Positions 24,237 to 35,640 of a stretch of 64,000 nucleotides of DNA are shown in pieces (position 1 is the stretch's first letter; each line of letters opens with the position of its first letter). Made by a program: the position numbers and the translations under genes. Below the pieces are notes generated by a model that worked only from the letters and a program-made list of their open reading frames with translations, searched no databases and had not been told where the DNA came from. Source of the stretch: Isoetes taiwanensis (lineage: Eukaryota; Streptophyta; Lycopodiopsida; Isoetales; Isoetaceae); NCBI GenBank assembly GCA_021234155.1, contig JAJEKV010000019.1, positions 248,001 through 312,000 on the forward strand, given 5' to 3'.

Positions 24237-25292
24237 TCACGAGCATAGTGACCTTGGCGGGCCACCGGGTAACATGCATCGCCTTCGGGGAGGTAGCGGG
24301 GCGTGGCCGTTTGCCCAATCGATCAAATCTGGATCTTCGGGACCTTGGATCTTCTTGGACCATCGATCACGAACCATGTCTACATTGTTTGCACGCATTT
24401 GAGGTGAAAACCTTCGCCTTTGTTCTTCTGGGCCGGCGCCTTGAATTTGAACCTCGCGCAAGATCATCCGTTTCCATCTCCAATGCAGCTGTGCGAGCAT
24501 GTTGCAAAGTTCGAGGTCGGCATAACTTCAACATATGTGAATATCGGTACTTGAGAGCACCAATGAAACGAGTCTTAATCTCCCTTTTTGTTAATCCCGC
24601 CATTTGACTTAACAAAGTGTTAAATCTATTGGTGAAATCATCCATCGATTCATCAAAGACGGCGCTTCATGGTTATGCTTGCCCCGGACAAAGTCTTTGT
24701 AATTGTCTGGCATAAATTCAGACCTCATAAGTTTCTTCATTCTAGCCCAAGTATTGATGGGTTTATTTGCTGCATTGGCAGCATCCACCTTCTGCTGCCA
24801 CCATAATATAGGGTCCCCTTTTAATTGAGCCCGCGCCCAATACAATTTCCGCTGGTCAGAGTACTCATGCTCAGAGAAGAAACTCTCCATCTTAGCGAGC
24901 CATCGGAGTAAGGATGCACCATCGCGCTTCCCATAGAAGTAATCCAACTCCACCTTCGGATCCTTAGGCTTTTTCTCCTTCACAGTGCCATCACCATTGT
25001 CTTGGTCCAACTTTTGCACCAAAAGCTTTTGTAACAACTCATTTTGCTTCACAAGCAAACGAGTCAGGCTATCTCGAGATGTTTTCTTCTTAGTTTTTTT
25101 CATCATAGTTCTAGCAGGATTAAAAGGTTTTCCAACTTGCTCTTCTGACTCTCCATCGTCATCCAAATTATCATCCATAGGAACATCTTCCCTCTCAACA
25201 GAATTATCGTCCTCGATCGGGATTCCATCAAAATCTTCTTCCACAATCTGCCGACCGGAGGCACGCTTCAGACTTTTTGCCTTCTTCGCCAT
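24237..25292 (-). pseudogene. Gypsy gag with degenerate zinc knuckle
   Basis: The structural capsid protein. It starts at 25292, only about 27 bases after the primer-binding site. Residues 1-90 are charged with an acidic run, followed by a retrotransposon gag domain (YFYGKRDGASLLRWLAKME, WWQQK, MRSEFMP). A one-base shift at about 24.65 kb moves the frame to MDDFTNRFNTLLSQMAGLT, which ends the capsid domain. Further frame changes follow. At about 24.23-24.28 kb a CCHC knuckle is recognisable as CYPVARQGHYARDC, in which the second Cys is replaced by Val. Protease follows in a different frame. Confidence 0.85.
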
Positions 25293-25318
25293 ATCCGCTC
25301 ACCGTCAAGATGGATTTT

Positions 25319-25334
25319 CACGTTGGGTTCACCA
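25319..25334 (-). other. Candidate primer-binding site
   Basis: In element sense, one base after the 5' LTR, the sequence is TGGTGAACCCAACGTG. TGG is required to pair with a tRNA CCA end. I could not assign the tRNA species from memory. Confidence 0.5.
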
Positions 25335-25335
25335 C

Positions 25336-25876
25336 TTTTACGGATAAGGGCTAAAAGGCAATTGATTGAAAGATATAGTTGACAAACACGAGCACTAAAA
25401 GTGGATTGTGTATTCAATAAGAGAAATATTGAGTACAACAGGAGTTAAGTAATAGTCCAACCGCCCGACCACGGAACTAGCACTTCAAACAATGAAGTTA
25501 ATCGCCAGGAGCCTCCAAGACTCCGCCGCTAGTCCCTCCCCTGAACTATGATGCAATCTGAGCAAAGCCAATCTTCTAGGAGACAACCAATGATGCCCCA
25601 TTATTTCCATAACATGTTCTTATAAACCATCAAGGATCTATTCTTGTCCTCTCATCTATTATTAGCTCTGGCTCCTGTAATACACCAGACTAAGATTAGC
25701 ATCATCTATTCTTTAAACTCCTCCAATCATAGATAGCCAATAATAGAGTAGCTAATTCTATTTCTATGGTGCACTATGATTGGCATGACAATTAGAATAG
25801 CTAATTCTAATGCCATGGTTGTATAAAAGTCTGGACTTTCTCATAACATTCTAACTTTTAGAATGTATTCGTAACA
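25336..25876 (-). repeat. 5' LTR of the gypsy element
   Basis: 541 bp. Begins TGTTACG and ends CGTAAAA in element sense. See the 3' LTR for the comparison. Confidence 0.94.
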
Positions 25877-25881
25877 TGCCA
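25877..25881. repeat. Gypsy target-site duplication, right (TGCCA)
   Basis: Exact repeat of 20157-20161. Confidence 0.85.
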
Positions 25882-26099
25882 GGAAGGGAGGAGTCTACTT
25901 CTTAAATCTGTGTAACATTATGTAGCACCACACCAAATGGGACAACTCCAAGGATTTACCTTGGTTTGTTGAATGGTTATACTAACACAAAGTAACGATC
26001 AAAAAATTAGTAGACAATATTACTTACTTATAGATGTTGATTCGATAGTACGAGGAGTATCTGTACTAGAAACTTCACAAATTCATTTGCTGCATCATT

Positions 26100-27065
26100 A
26101 ACCCTAAAAGGTAACAAACATTAGTACCTAGAAAGTGACAATTTTATTCAAAGACAGAGCAGCAGATATGTGATGCAGACCTCAAGGAATGGCCCTCAAA
26201 GGAAAGAGATATTATTTCTTTGAGAAGCCCCTTATGAACAACAAGTGCATCTCCTCCACAAACTGGTTTTGCAAGAACATTCAAATGGTATGTGATTGTT
26301 CTTTGCTGTGATATAGCCAAGGTCTGCCAAACATTTCATGACATATTTAACAGTAAAAGGTTGATCAACTTTTCTAAAAAACGTGCTCTAAATTATTGGA
26401 GTAAGAAAGGTAACCGAAACCAACCGTTGATACATTTTATTGGCACAATATTGTCGCCATATTTGGTTCCTGACACTTTGAAAAGAGATAAATGAAGATT
26501 CTTTATAATAGACTTCAAGAGCATAAGAAAGTGTACCAATATCATCAACCACCCCAGGCAAGATATTTCCAGGGACAAACGTCTCCACCATATCTAGTGC
26601 CTGTTTAATGTTATGAGAAGTTAGAGAATGCAGCCAGTTATACTTCAAGGAAAATAAGATATAAGCCTAAGCTTAGAGCCACATTTATGCCCCACAAACA
26701 AGCCAGAATGTCAGTAAAATGTGCCTACCTAATACATCTAACAAATATAAAAGATAACTGTGAAATAAAAGGATTATTATATGCCCTTGTCTGGGCGAGT
26801 TAAGATAAACATATGATTCCTAGCCAATGAAGCATAATGTGCCAAAACAATATACTATTTCATAAAAAGGCGCATTCATCCTCTGAAATAATAGCCCAAG
26901 CAACTACAGAAGGTAGATCAGTTTATTTAAGTTTAAAAAGACCTGTTTTCTTGAAGAAACGAGAGGGTAAACTATCCCATGGGGCCAATCAAATATCATT
27001 TTGTCAAAGTGGTGACTTTTTTGCAAGCCGTTGCTGCCATAGAAATATGGATGGATCAACCTTAG
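26100..27065 (-). pseudogene. Exon-like fragments inside the CACTA element, gene unknown
   Basis: Minus-strand segments with strong protein character are separated by non-coding DNA. About 27.06-26.99 kb reads KVDPSIFLWQQRLAKKSP. 26648-26460 reads ALDMVETFVPGNILPGVVDD then IGTLSYALEVYYKESSFISF, preceded by an AG acceptor-like site. About 26.28-26.17 kb reads HLNVLAKPVCGGDALVVHKG then LLKEIISLSFEGHSL. Colinear exons with intron-like spacers inside a DNA transposon are what capture of host gene pieces by a CACTA element looks like. I do not recognise the donor gene. It could instead be a decayed transposon-encoded protein. Confidence 0.4.
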
Positions 27066-29810
27066 AATGACAAACATAAGCTTTAACAGTTACATGCGAA
27101 ATGAACGAAGATAAAAGGTACTCACATAGGTGATCCTAAGCTTGCGAGCAGAACAAATAGATGATCAAGCAACTCCTTAATCTATTGCTTCCAATCAACA
27201 GAAAATATTGCAACGCCCATCATCATTGCTATAAGAACAGACCTGCTTGCACATAGACAACATAAAGGGTCATCTTATCATATACTACAGTCATGAGATA
27301 TTACACATCCATAATCTGCAGACTCATCATTGCATGAAGATCATAAAAAGAATAAACATAAAGTTCGAGATTCTTACATTTGATAAGACAACGATGTAAA
27401 GTTTCAAAGTTGCCAATGTCTTAGGTGGTGAATAAATTGCTCACTTGGTTAAAAGTTTATAATTTGAAGGAGTACAACTCTTATTTTCAACCACCTACAA
27501 ACATAAATCCATATTAGATCATATGAATACAAAGTAAAAGAGATATCTGGTTGCTACTGTAACAGTTCAGAGGCATCTCTTTATGACCTATTTTGTAAAC
27601 CTATTCAATGGCATGGTTGTATGAGGCAAGAATCTATTCACACTGTTCTCAATGGGGAACAAAGGTCTCCGGGCCTAGGTTTGCCATATCCAAAGTGCTA
27701 ACCTGATCTTCTTAGAATAATAAATCACAGTTTACCATTTTTGGCCAGAGCTGCATCACAAGCATTTAAACAATCCCTGGGATTTAAAGCTTGGACTTAA
27801 ATAATCTTTATCCCTGGCCAGAATCATGTTAAGACAGGAGCATTTGCACAGTTTAGCATCTAGCTTATATGCATACCATAGCTAGCAACAAGCAGTGCTC
27901 CAACGTCTTAATAGTCATGGCAAAACCTGTTAGCAGACCCCACCATCGCTGGCTGCTCCCAACAGATCCGGAACTAATATTAAAGCCACTATTACCTAAT
28001 CAAAAGCAACCAGGTACAGATAAATAATCCAACTAAATATCTCAGGTCATTGAAAATCTGAACATGACAGATGTTGCTTCTCATGCAAGAAAGCCCAAAA
28101 TATTATCAAAAATTTACCTTTGAATGCAGAGGCATGTGCTATAGCCAGATAGGTACGGCAAAGATCCGGCATTGTGCCCTTTGTGTAGCCGATTGCCTTC
28201 AATCCTTGCCCAGCCAGATCCTGGCTTCAGATCAGGCCGCCATCAGCAGGTCTGGACTATTTTAGCGCATAGACCCTCTTTTGGGATCGATTGACCTATT
28301 TACTATTTAGCAGGTGCACGACCATTGGTGCCACATGTTATTCCAAGTCACTATTTTTTCAAATCGGCAAGGCCCAGCATCTCCGACCACAGCACAAAGG
28401 TCATAGCCAAAACCTATACATTTCATTATCTTTTATTGTATTCTCGTCTATAAGGTCATTGATCTTTTCTATGTTAATCCCCCTGTGATATGGCCCATGA
28501 CATCCAAGCTGCAATTTTCCTGGAAGATTAATAACCTCTGTAATTTTCTTGGAAGATTAATAACCTTCTGGAAAACTTCTTGAGGAAAAGTCATAAAAGG
28601 GAATTTCGATTCCCCGCTCGGTTAATGGGAACCTCAAAACCGGTAATTTTCTGAAACTTCTAGTGAAACTTCACTATGACAATTGTCAATGCATTTCTAA
28701 GGCATAGAATTCTAACCTTCACAATTAGAGCATTTTTCTTTTACATAGATTATTCCATCATTTTTCAACCTAGTCAAACTACGCCCGCAGGTATTGTGTT
28801 GCCACAATGGCACGGATGTAAATTTCCAATGCTTTTCAAAGGCATAGAATGGAAGCCTTGACATTGGAGCACATGTCATTACCAGAATATTAAAGTAAAT
28901 TAAATGGGGAGCTTCTTCCTATTCTAGGCCATGAGGGAACAACCCTCAGGCTTCCGACTTATTAAACTTTCTAACTTTTATTATTGGCCGTGAAAATTTT
29001 AAAGGTCTAATTATACACCAGTATTTATTTTCGTGCTACACTTGCACTAAATACTATCAAATTATAAGGGTTAAATTATAAGTTTCCCACCTGCTATAAG
29101 TTCAGTTTGGGAGCTTCCCACCATTCTAGGCCATGAAGGAACAACTTCTTGGCCATGGGTCTAAGAATGGGGCATGATTGATGCCTTAATATCCATGCGG
29201 GCCATATGATGAACATTCTTTGACGAAAAATCTATATACCCATAATATTGACATGTAAATAAACTTAATGAAGTGGTCTTTGTGATGCTTCATAGAACCT
29301 TTGTTTCCTCATTGCATGAGTACCAATATTTGCAATAAGGACTAATGCACCTCAAACCTCCAAAAATTCACAACATATAAAGCTAAATAAATGAAATAAC
29401 TGAATCGCATACCTTCGTTTTCATGTCCAAGTCACTTAGTTGAAAGGCAATATAGCAATGTTGACCCGCTTGGCAATCTTCCACGTGGCAAACTTAGTGC
29501 ATCACACTTTGGTGTGAAGTTCAATTCTGAGTTTTTTGAAGGTCGATAAATATGGCCATGCAAGCCCTTGATTGCCATTATAATTATATGGCATGACTTA
29601 TGCTTAATTAATTCTCCTTTCCAAAGACAAGACAACATTGTACAATTTAGCTCGTCTAACTATTCGACTGTTTGATATAGATTGTAAAACGTTTCATATC
29701 TACATGCATATGAGCATTCCTTGTTCCTTTAGTATATATGAAGTCATGCAACTCCTAGAAATAAGTGTGGAAAACTGTAATGTTGACCTAAAGCTAACAA
29801 ATGCCATGTC
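27066..29810. other. CACTA interior without recognised genes
   Basis: AT-rich. Short duplications occur at about 28.52-28.58 kb (TGGAAGATTAATAACCT twice), and a word shared between about 28.69 and 28.84 kb (CAAAGGCATAGAAT-like). No transposase motif was seen. Confidence 0.4.
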
Positions 29811-29814
29811 AGAT

Positions 29815-30183
29815 ATTCTGACGAATATTTTGATGATTATACTGACGAAAAGAATCATCAGAACAATCGTCAGAACATTCATCAGAATTTTCGTCATATT
29901 AATCGTCAGAATTATTCGTCACATTCTTCGTCAGACTTTGCGTCAGTATAATCGTCAGAAATATTCGTCAGTTTTTTCGTCAGATTTTGCGTCACAATTT
30001 TCGTCAGGTTTTTCGTCAGATTTTACGTCATTTTTTACATCAGATTTTTCGTCAGAAAAAATATGCGTCAGATTTTTCGTCAGAATTTTCGTCAACAATT
30101 TTCGTCAATTTTTGCGTCAGCGTTTCCGTCAGAAAGTTCGTCAGACGCTCACTGGAAAAACCCATAAAAAATTTCTGACGCAT
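29815..30183. repeat. Right subterminal repeat array of the CACTA element
   Basis: More than twenty TTTTTCGTCAG / AATTTTCGTCAG words, directly repeated, reach almost to the right terminus. Long open frames over this array are compositional artefacts. Confidence 0.8.
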
Positions 30184-30216
30184 TTTCTGACGCAGAACAG
30201 GCATTCTCTTGTAGTG

Positions 30217-31369
30217 TGGGCACTGTTGTATGGCCATCCGCTTTTCTCATGGGGGTGTTGCGGGCTTGGGATCATGTGCGTGTGCTCTTCCAGCTAGATT
30301 ATGCCTCAGTTTATCACCACTCTTCTTCTTTCTTGTGGGTTCCTACCCCCTGCGCACTTGCCCTTGGCTGCCACCGTGCATGCTCGGACGCCGGCCCGTT
30401 GAAGGCAAGCTGCTGTGCTCACCTTGGAGGATTGCTGGGGTGGTCAGCTAGCTTCGTGGGAATTCTTTTGAGCTCGCTTTCGCCTGAGGGGCAGTGACCG
30501 GGCTATCCGGGAAAAAGTGGCGGGGAGTATTCCGCTATATATACCTATACTCCCTCAGGATGATGTGGTGGTGCAGGTTTGGAAGGTTCATCCGGATGTT
30601 GTGTCTTCTTGTTTTGTGCGGTCTTGTTACCGGGTGCTGGCGATTCATGACACACTGCCCCCTTCGGGCAAGTGGTCTCTGCAGCTTTCGGGTTCTCGAT
30701 GGCGCTCGGTTTGGACGTGGACATGGAGCTCACTTCCCCCAGAAGGTTAGGGTGCTTGTGGCGGTGGTGCCATTTGTATCGAGGGTGAATGCCCTTGTGA
30801 GTCGGTTTAGCCGGGTGTGAGCCCTCTACGCCCTTGTTGTGGCCTTCATCTTGAGGCTGTGGAGCATTGTGCGGTTTTATGCCCTCATTTTGCGTGCTTT
30901 TGGGATTGGGTTAGGGCTCTGTTTGGTGAGATTGACTAGTCGTGATTCTTTGCTTCATGTGTATCATATTGCTTAGCTGCTCTTGCGACAGCAAGCCTTG
31001 CATCTGTGCATGGCTTGGTTGGTGTGGCTGATTTGGAAGCGGCGGCAGTTGTGGATCTTTTAGGAGATTCAGCAGCCTGCAGCCTCTCTGATTCCTTGAC
31101 TCAGGTACAAGCAAAGCTTTCTGGTGTTCCCGGGATTAGTAGAGCGGAAGTTTGCCATTTGGCAGGACTTCTTGGGTGTTGTAGATGGTGATGGTCAGTT
31201 TGTACAGCAGTAGAGTTGCAGTTTTTCGGTGAGTTTGTTGTGGAGTGTCGAGGTATCGCTGTCTCTTTGGGGCAGTTGGCAGTTCTCCTTCCTCCTCACT
31301 TGCTTTGTAACATTACCATTCTTTTAATATATTGATGACACAGTTCTTCAAAAAAAAAAAAAAAAAAAA
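30217..31369 (+). mobile_element. LINE 3' part: zf-RVT region and poly(A) tail
   Basis: This continues the LINE interrupted at 19167. It reads WALLYGHPLFSWG, then RAWDHVRVLFQLDYASVYHH, then WKVHPDVV...VRSCYRVL, the zf-RVT segment found at the C-terminus of plant L1 ORF2. Near 30.86 kb HLEAVEHCAVLCPH gives the His/Cys part of the finger, while its first CxxC is disrupted. Several frame changes are needed. The element ends in 20 A residues (31350-31369) followed at once by the target duplication. Confidence 0.88.
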
Positions 31370-31381
31370 CCTTGTGTTCAT
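31366..31381. repeat. LINE target-site duplication, right copy
   Basis: Repeats 18454-18469 after the poly(A). The pair proves that 18470-31369 entered as one LINE and was enlarged afterwards. Confidence 0.85.
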
Positions 31382-31420
31382 ACCATTCACAGGGCTCGAT
31401 AAACAAAAAAGAAAACAATA

Positions 31421-31476
31421 TGAAAACACACTCTCAAGTCATCGGAGGGCAACCCCTTATCGCATCACCTTGTTTC
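31421..31476. repeat. Dispersed hairpin repeat, family B, copy 2
   Basis: TGAAAACACACTCTC, then CGGAGGGCAACCCC, then CATCACCTTGTTT. Same order as 42399-42455; here the hairpin arm is partly lost. Confidence 0.55.
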
Positions 31477-31731
31477 TACCCCGACAACACACCCACCACG
31501 CGAAACAAGGGTCATCTCATAGACCTGTTGGCCTCAAGTTCTTACATAAAAGAATGTTCTCTTCTTCTTCTTCTCAACCTGACAAACAAGAAGAGAATAT
31601 TCCGCAGAATGTACCCACATTAGAGCAAGATCTAAGCAATGTCTAAACCTACTGTTTGTGGGAGGGCAAACGATTGATAAAGGTCCGGCGTGACCTATTT
31701 AGAACTCCGGCGCTACACTGCGATTTCCAAC

Positions 31732-34506
31732 ATGGGTCTCGATCTCAGTGGGTTGGAGCCATCAACTTTGCATAATTTCTCTGATAGCACGATGTTTCCA
31801 GAAGTATTCCAGGCACCAAATTTTCAGCTCCCACCGGTTCAAGATGTAGGTTTTTTTTTCTCCTTTCAGTTATCATTCAAGGGATGTGATTGTGGCCCCT
31901 CTTTATATTTCTGTAAGGAAATTAGACGAGATTATTGTCCAATTGTCGTTCTTGGACCAGTGAAAACTTAGAGCGGAAGAAAACATGCCTTGCCAGTGTA
32001 GAGGAAGAGTAAGGCTATTGACATTTTTGAATGGATCCAGATAGATGGCTTTGAGAAAGCTGCGGTGGAAATGGTGAAGCCTGTCCATGGTACGACGACA
32101 CTGGCTTTTATCTTCAAGGAAGGCATCATTGTGGCTGCTGATTCTCGAGCAAGCATGGGACAATACATATGTAAGTTTCTCTTTTACTGATCTTCTCATG
32201 GGTTGTGCAAATGATAGTCTTTACATGGTTGGTGTCAGAATGGGTTTAACAGTGTCAATTAATATCAATAAGTATCAATTTAATATGTAGGTAAGATAAG
32301 CATCGATATGGTAAACACTATGCCAAATTTCTCTTTTACTGGTCTTCTTACGGGTTATGCAAATGATAGTCTTTACATGTGTTGGTGTCGGAATGGTTCA
32401 ACAGTAGCTTGCTAGGTTTATAAGTATCAATAAGTATTTAGGTAAGATAAGCATGGAATTGTTATAAACACTATGCATTACGTTAGCATCATAGTCCCTT
32501 CTTTCCATTTAGCACGATTTATCGTGTCATAATTACATAGACATAGCTCCTTCAATATATACTGTCTTGCATATTTTAAGCTAAGACTTCATCCGCATCT
32601 GAAAGCAACCTTGATACAATGTTTCAATATGTGAATGCCATCAATTTAATTACCCAGCTAGAAACCACGTTTGATTATCATAAATGGGCTACTGCAGATT
32701 AACTAGCCACTCACTCTGCTACCAGCAGATTGTCAATGTTCATTTTTTAAATTACTGCAGCTATCTTCCTCTACAAATATGTTAGTGCCCATAAGGGCAT
32801 GCTACCATTTGTAATGAAAGAGAAGGGTGAACGGAAGTATCATTAAACCCGGTCACTTTATTATTTGTTTAGCAGAGCTTTTCTCTCAGCTTGCCATGAT
32901 AGAATGAGCCTTTTTGAATTACAATGCAGCCAGAAGCGATATACAGGGATATGCTTGTTCTTCCAATTTTCATGCCATCCAACTCAATTTTCCATTTCTG
33001 AACTTATTCCAAATTACTGAATTTTTGCTGTATAGCTGAGCAAACCCTTCATGCCAGGGGATCACCTTCTAGAAGAAATGTCAGTCTAATTTAGGGTACA
33101 AGCACCGAGAATATTATCGTGGAATTGTTGTTCCATTTTTCATTTTGGGATCTGCAAGAAACATTGATATCCATTGAGGAAAAACAGATAAAGGCAAATC
33201 CTGCACATTTGCTTTCTTTCCTGTCAATGTTTTATTGTATCAGGATGCACTTATTTGGTTGCGAAAAGAAGCAGAAACAAAAACATGATAATTAAATGGC
33301 TTAAGTTTTCAGAATTTTTTGCATTGCATTAACAAAAGCAACCTAGGAGGAAGAAAGTCACCTTTCAAAAGGGGACACTTCAAACATGTTATGTAGATTA
33401 TTAACTGGAAAATGAATCAGACACATAATTGATTTCCCATATTTTTATCCAGAGATGCTTATGGTAGGTTTGGAGGAGGTTTCAATATCTTTTAGGAACA
33501 ACTTACAAATGGGGTGTTAAGAAAGGGTCTAAATATAGAAGGAAACATGTGTTTAGTTGATGATGATTTGTGGATTTGCAAATGCAGCATCACAGTCAGT
33601 GAAGAAGATCCTTGAAATTAATCCATATTTGTTGGGTACAATGGCTGGAGGAGCTGCTGATTGTCAATTTTGGCAAAGAAATCTTGGTACCAGGGTAATA
33701 TTGTTGAGTCTCTTGGTTTTTTTCTCACATGTTCCAAATGACGGGATGGTGGACAACATCTCTCCATTAGAGCATGCTCCATGTTTAATAGTAACATTGC
33801 TTTGACAGTGTCGACTGCACGAGCTTGCTAACAAAAGAAGAATCTCTGTTGCTGGTGCATCAAAGCTTCTTGCAAATACCCTGTATTCTTATCGTGGCAT
33901 GGGATTGTCGATGGGAACTATGATTGCAGGGTGGGATGAAACGGTGTGGATCTCTGCAGAAGTGTATTTCTGCAACTATTATGTGGAAAGATTGTGTACT
34001 AATTTTTATAATCATTTAACTTGCTGGGACAGGGCCCTGGTCTCTTTTATGTTGATAGTGAGGGAGGGCGGATCAAAGGAAGATGCTTCTCTGTTGGCTC
34101 TGGCTCTCCATATGCATATGGGATTCTTGACAGTGGGTGAGGGCTATTAGTACCCTTTCTTCATTTTGAGAGCCCGTTCTGACATCCAGGATTTACAGTT
34201 ACGGGAAGATATGACTGTAGAAGAAGCTGCAGAGCTTGGCGCAGGGCAATCTATCATGCGACATTCCGTGATGGTGCCAGTGGTGGTGTTACTAGTGGTA
34301 AGTCTCTCATTCTCATTCCATTCCATAATATTCATAATTTATTTCATGAATATAATTCTACCTATCAGCTAACTTATTATTCCACAGTTTATTATATTGG
34401 ACCACAGGGCTGGAAGAAGTTAAGTGGGGATGATGTAAGTGAACTCCATTACAAATATTATCCTGTTCCAGAGGAACCAGCAGAACATGAAATGGCAGAG
34501 GCATGA
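31732..34506 (+). CDS. PBE1: 20S proteasome subunit beta type-5, seven exons
   Basis: Chymotrypsin-like catalytic subunit of the 20S core, acting in nucleus and cytosol. Exons with GT..AG borders: 31732-31845, 32041-32170, 33588-33694, 33809-33943, 34033-34136, 34199-34297 and 34388-34506 (stop TGA), giving about 270 residues, normal for the plant protein. Exon 1 encodes the propeptide ([11 protein letters not shown]...). In exon 2 mature Thr1 follows Gly in [16 protein letters not shown]. Asp17 is in AADSR, Lys33 in SQSVKK (exon 3) and GSGS in exon 5. Exon 6 has two single-base losses, after GGTTAC and after CTTGGCGCA. Without them it would read through the expected TFRDGASGG segment. Introns remain, so it is not a processed copy. 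Gene symbol by analogy with Arabidopsis. It is either a working gene with consensus errors or a very young pseudogene. Confidence 0.92.
32171..32460. repeat. Tandem duplication inside proteasome intron 2
   Basis: About 150 bp from the exon-2 donor (TTTCTCTTTTACTGATC... ATAGTCTTTACATG... AGGTAAGATAAGCAT) is repeated with changes at about 32.32-32.46 kb. Intronic, with no coding effect seen. Confidence 0.65.
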
Positions 34507-35002
34507 ACGCATTGGAGATACTTTGCTTGGAAAGATACATCATGCAAGCTATTAGAGGAAGGAGGTGCTTCTGGATGTGTTGATTCTAAGTAGAAAATGA
34601 CATTTTTATTTTAGGGGTTGCCAAAAATTGAAACAAGCATCGAGTTTGTGTAAGAAGCATTTAAGCATGTTTCCAAGCATGCACGCGAGCACGGAAATGG
34701 ATGAGCTATTTCTTTGAGTCTTATTGGCTCATTTTTACATGTTCTTCCCCACGTGCAATTACATGTAGTTACTGCGTTTTGTAGTTATGGTTCGCACTTA
34801 AAATTGAAATTTACCCTTTTTTTGGCCCCCCTCTTTCAAACCAATCCCCCCCCTCAAACCATTTTTTACACTCCCATAATGTCAGACATGATCTGCCATT
34901 AATTATTGATAAAATGCAATTCAAAATCGCTGGGGTTGCTCTGAGCCTCATTTGTGTGCGCTGGTTCTTATTTGTGTGCGCTGGATCTTCAGTTTGTGCT
35001 GC
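34507..35002. other. Proteasome 3' flank
   Basis: No gene seen. Contains C-runs at about 34.83-34.86 kb and a short TTTGTGTGCGCTGG duplication at about 34.95-34.98 kb. Confidence 0.4.
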
Positions 35003-35640
35003 TTAGCCTAGCCCAGTACCCTTGATGGTCTTAGCAGGATCATTATGACGTAGCAATATCTCTTGGAAAGCAGGTTTTAATTGTGCCAACATTTGAAAAG
35101 GCATTGACAAGTTTGAAGCACACTCTGATACAGCCTTGGTGGGCACTCTATTTATGATATAAACTGCAGTACTAATTGCTTTTGCCAAGAATCTGTGGTC
35201 AATGCCTTTAGAGAACATAGATCTAGCGCTTTGTAGCAAAGTGAGTTCCTTATTTGCTTTGACTATACCATTTTGCTGGTTGTTCCTATGCTAATGATTC
35301 ATGCTTAATTCTATGCTCTGACAGAAAAGCAGTAAGTTCTAAACTTGCCTCCTTGATCCAATTTAATAGTTTTCTGTTTTTGATCAATGGAGGTTTCCGG
35401 TGAGGACGTCCATTGATTAAAGTATGAGTAGGCATCTCATTTGAACTACTAAGAACACCCAGTTCTTTTTGGAATCACCAATAATGACTACAAAATATGG
35501 AGATCCTCCTATCGATTTTACTCGTTCAGGCATCATACATACATGTGCACTATGTCAAGGGTTGCTGGACACTATGTCAAGGGTTGCTGGATCTAGCTGT
35601 TTTGACTTTCTTGCAAGGTTTTCTATATAACTTAACTAGG
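35003..35640 (-). pseudogene. Ty1/copia integrase fragment
   Basis: On the minus strand 35239-35003 reads SARSMFSKGIDHRFLAKAIS then TAVYIINRVPTKAV, the characteristic C-terminal part of the copia integrase core. Upstream, 35.62-35.28 kb gives KSIGGSPYFVVIIGDSKKEL and EHRIKHESLA in broken frames, matching the start of the core and the region before the catalytic Glu. There are no LTRs, gag or reverse transcriptase nearby. An ACTATGTCAAGGGTTGCTGG unit is duplicated in tandem at about 35.55-35.59 kb. Confidence 0.8.

Larger units (their letters stand above)
20162..25876 (-). mobile_element. Ty3/gypsy LTR retrotransposon, full length, minus strand
   Basis: Complete structure: two LTRs (20162-20704 and 25336-25876), a 5-bp target duplication, a candidate primer-binding site, and gag, protease, reverse transcriptase, RNase H and integrase in that order on the minus strand. 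Integrase after RNase H is the Ty3/gypsy order. LTR ends in element sense are TGTTACG and CGTAAAA, an imperfect inverted terminus. No chromodomain was recognised after the integrase GPY/F-like segment. The LTRs differ at only about three positions internally, which suggests recent insertion, yet the coding region has at least five frame breaks. Inserted inside the CACTA element. Confidence 0.95.
19168..30216. mobile_element. CACTA (En/Spm-type) DNA transposon, ~11.05 kb, host of a gypsy element
   Basis: The left end begins CACTACAACGTAAAAC and the right end, read inward, begins CACTACAAGAGAATGCC. The two termini stay alignable for about 30 bp, sharing TTGTT and GCGTC(G/A)G. Arrays of TTTTTCGTC(G/A) motifs sit just inside both ends, like the subterminal transposase-binding repeats of this superfamily. 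The expected 3-bp target duplication is not evident (CCG left, TGG right). No transposase was recognised. Interior DNA carries exon-like fragments (about 26.1-27.1 kb) and a later gypsy insertion, so the element is probably non-autonomous. Without the gypsy it is about 5.3 kb. Confidence 0.82.

Noticed and set aside
19168-30216. Firm 3-bp target duplication for the CACTA element
   Set aside because: The flanks CCG and TGG do not match. The call rests on termini, subterminal arrays and interruption of the LINE.
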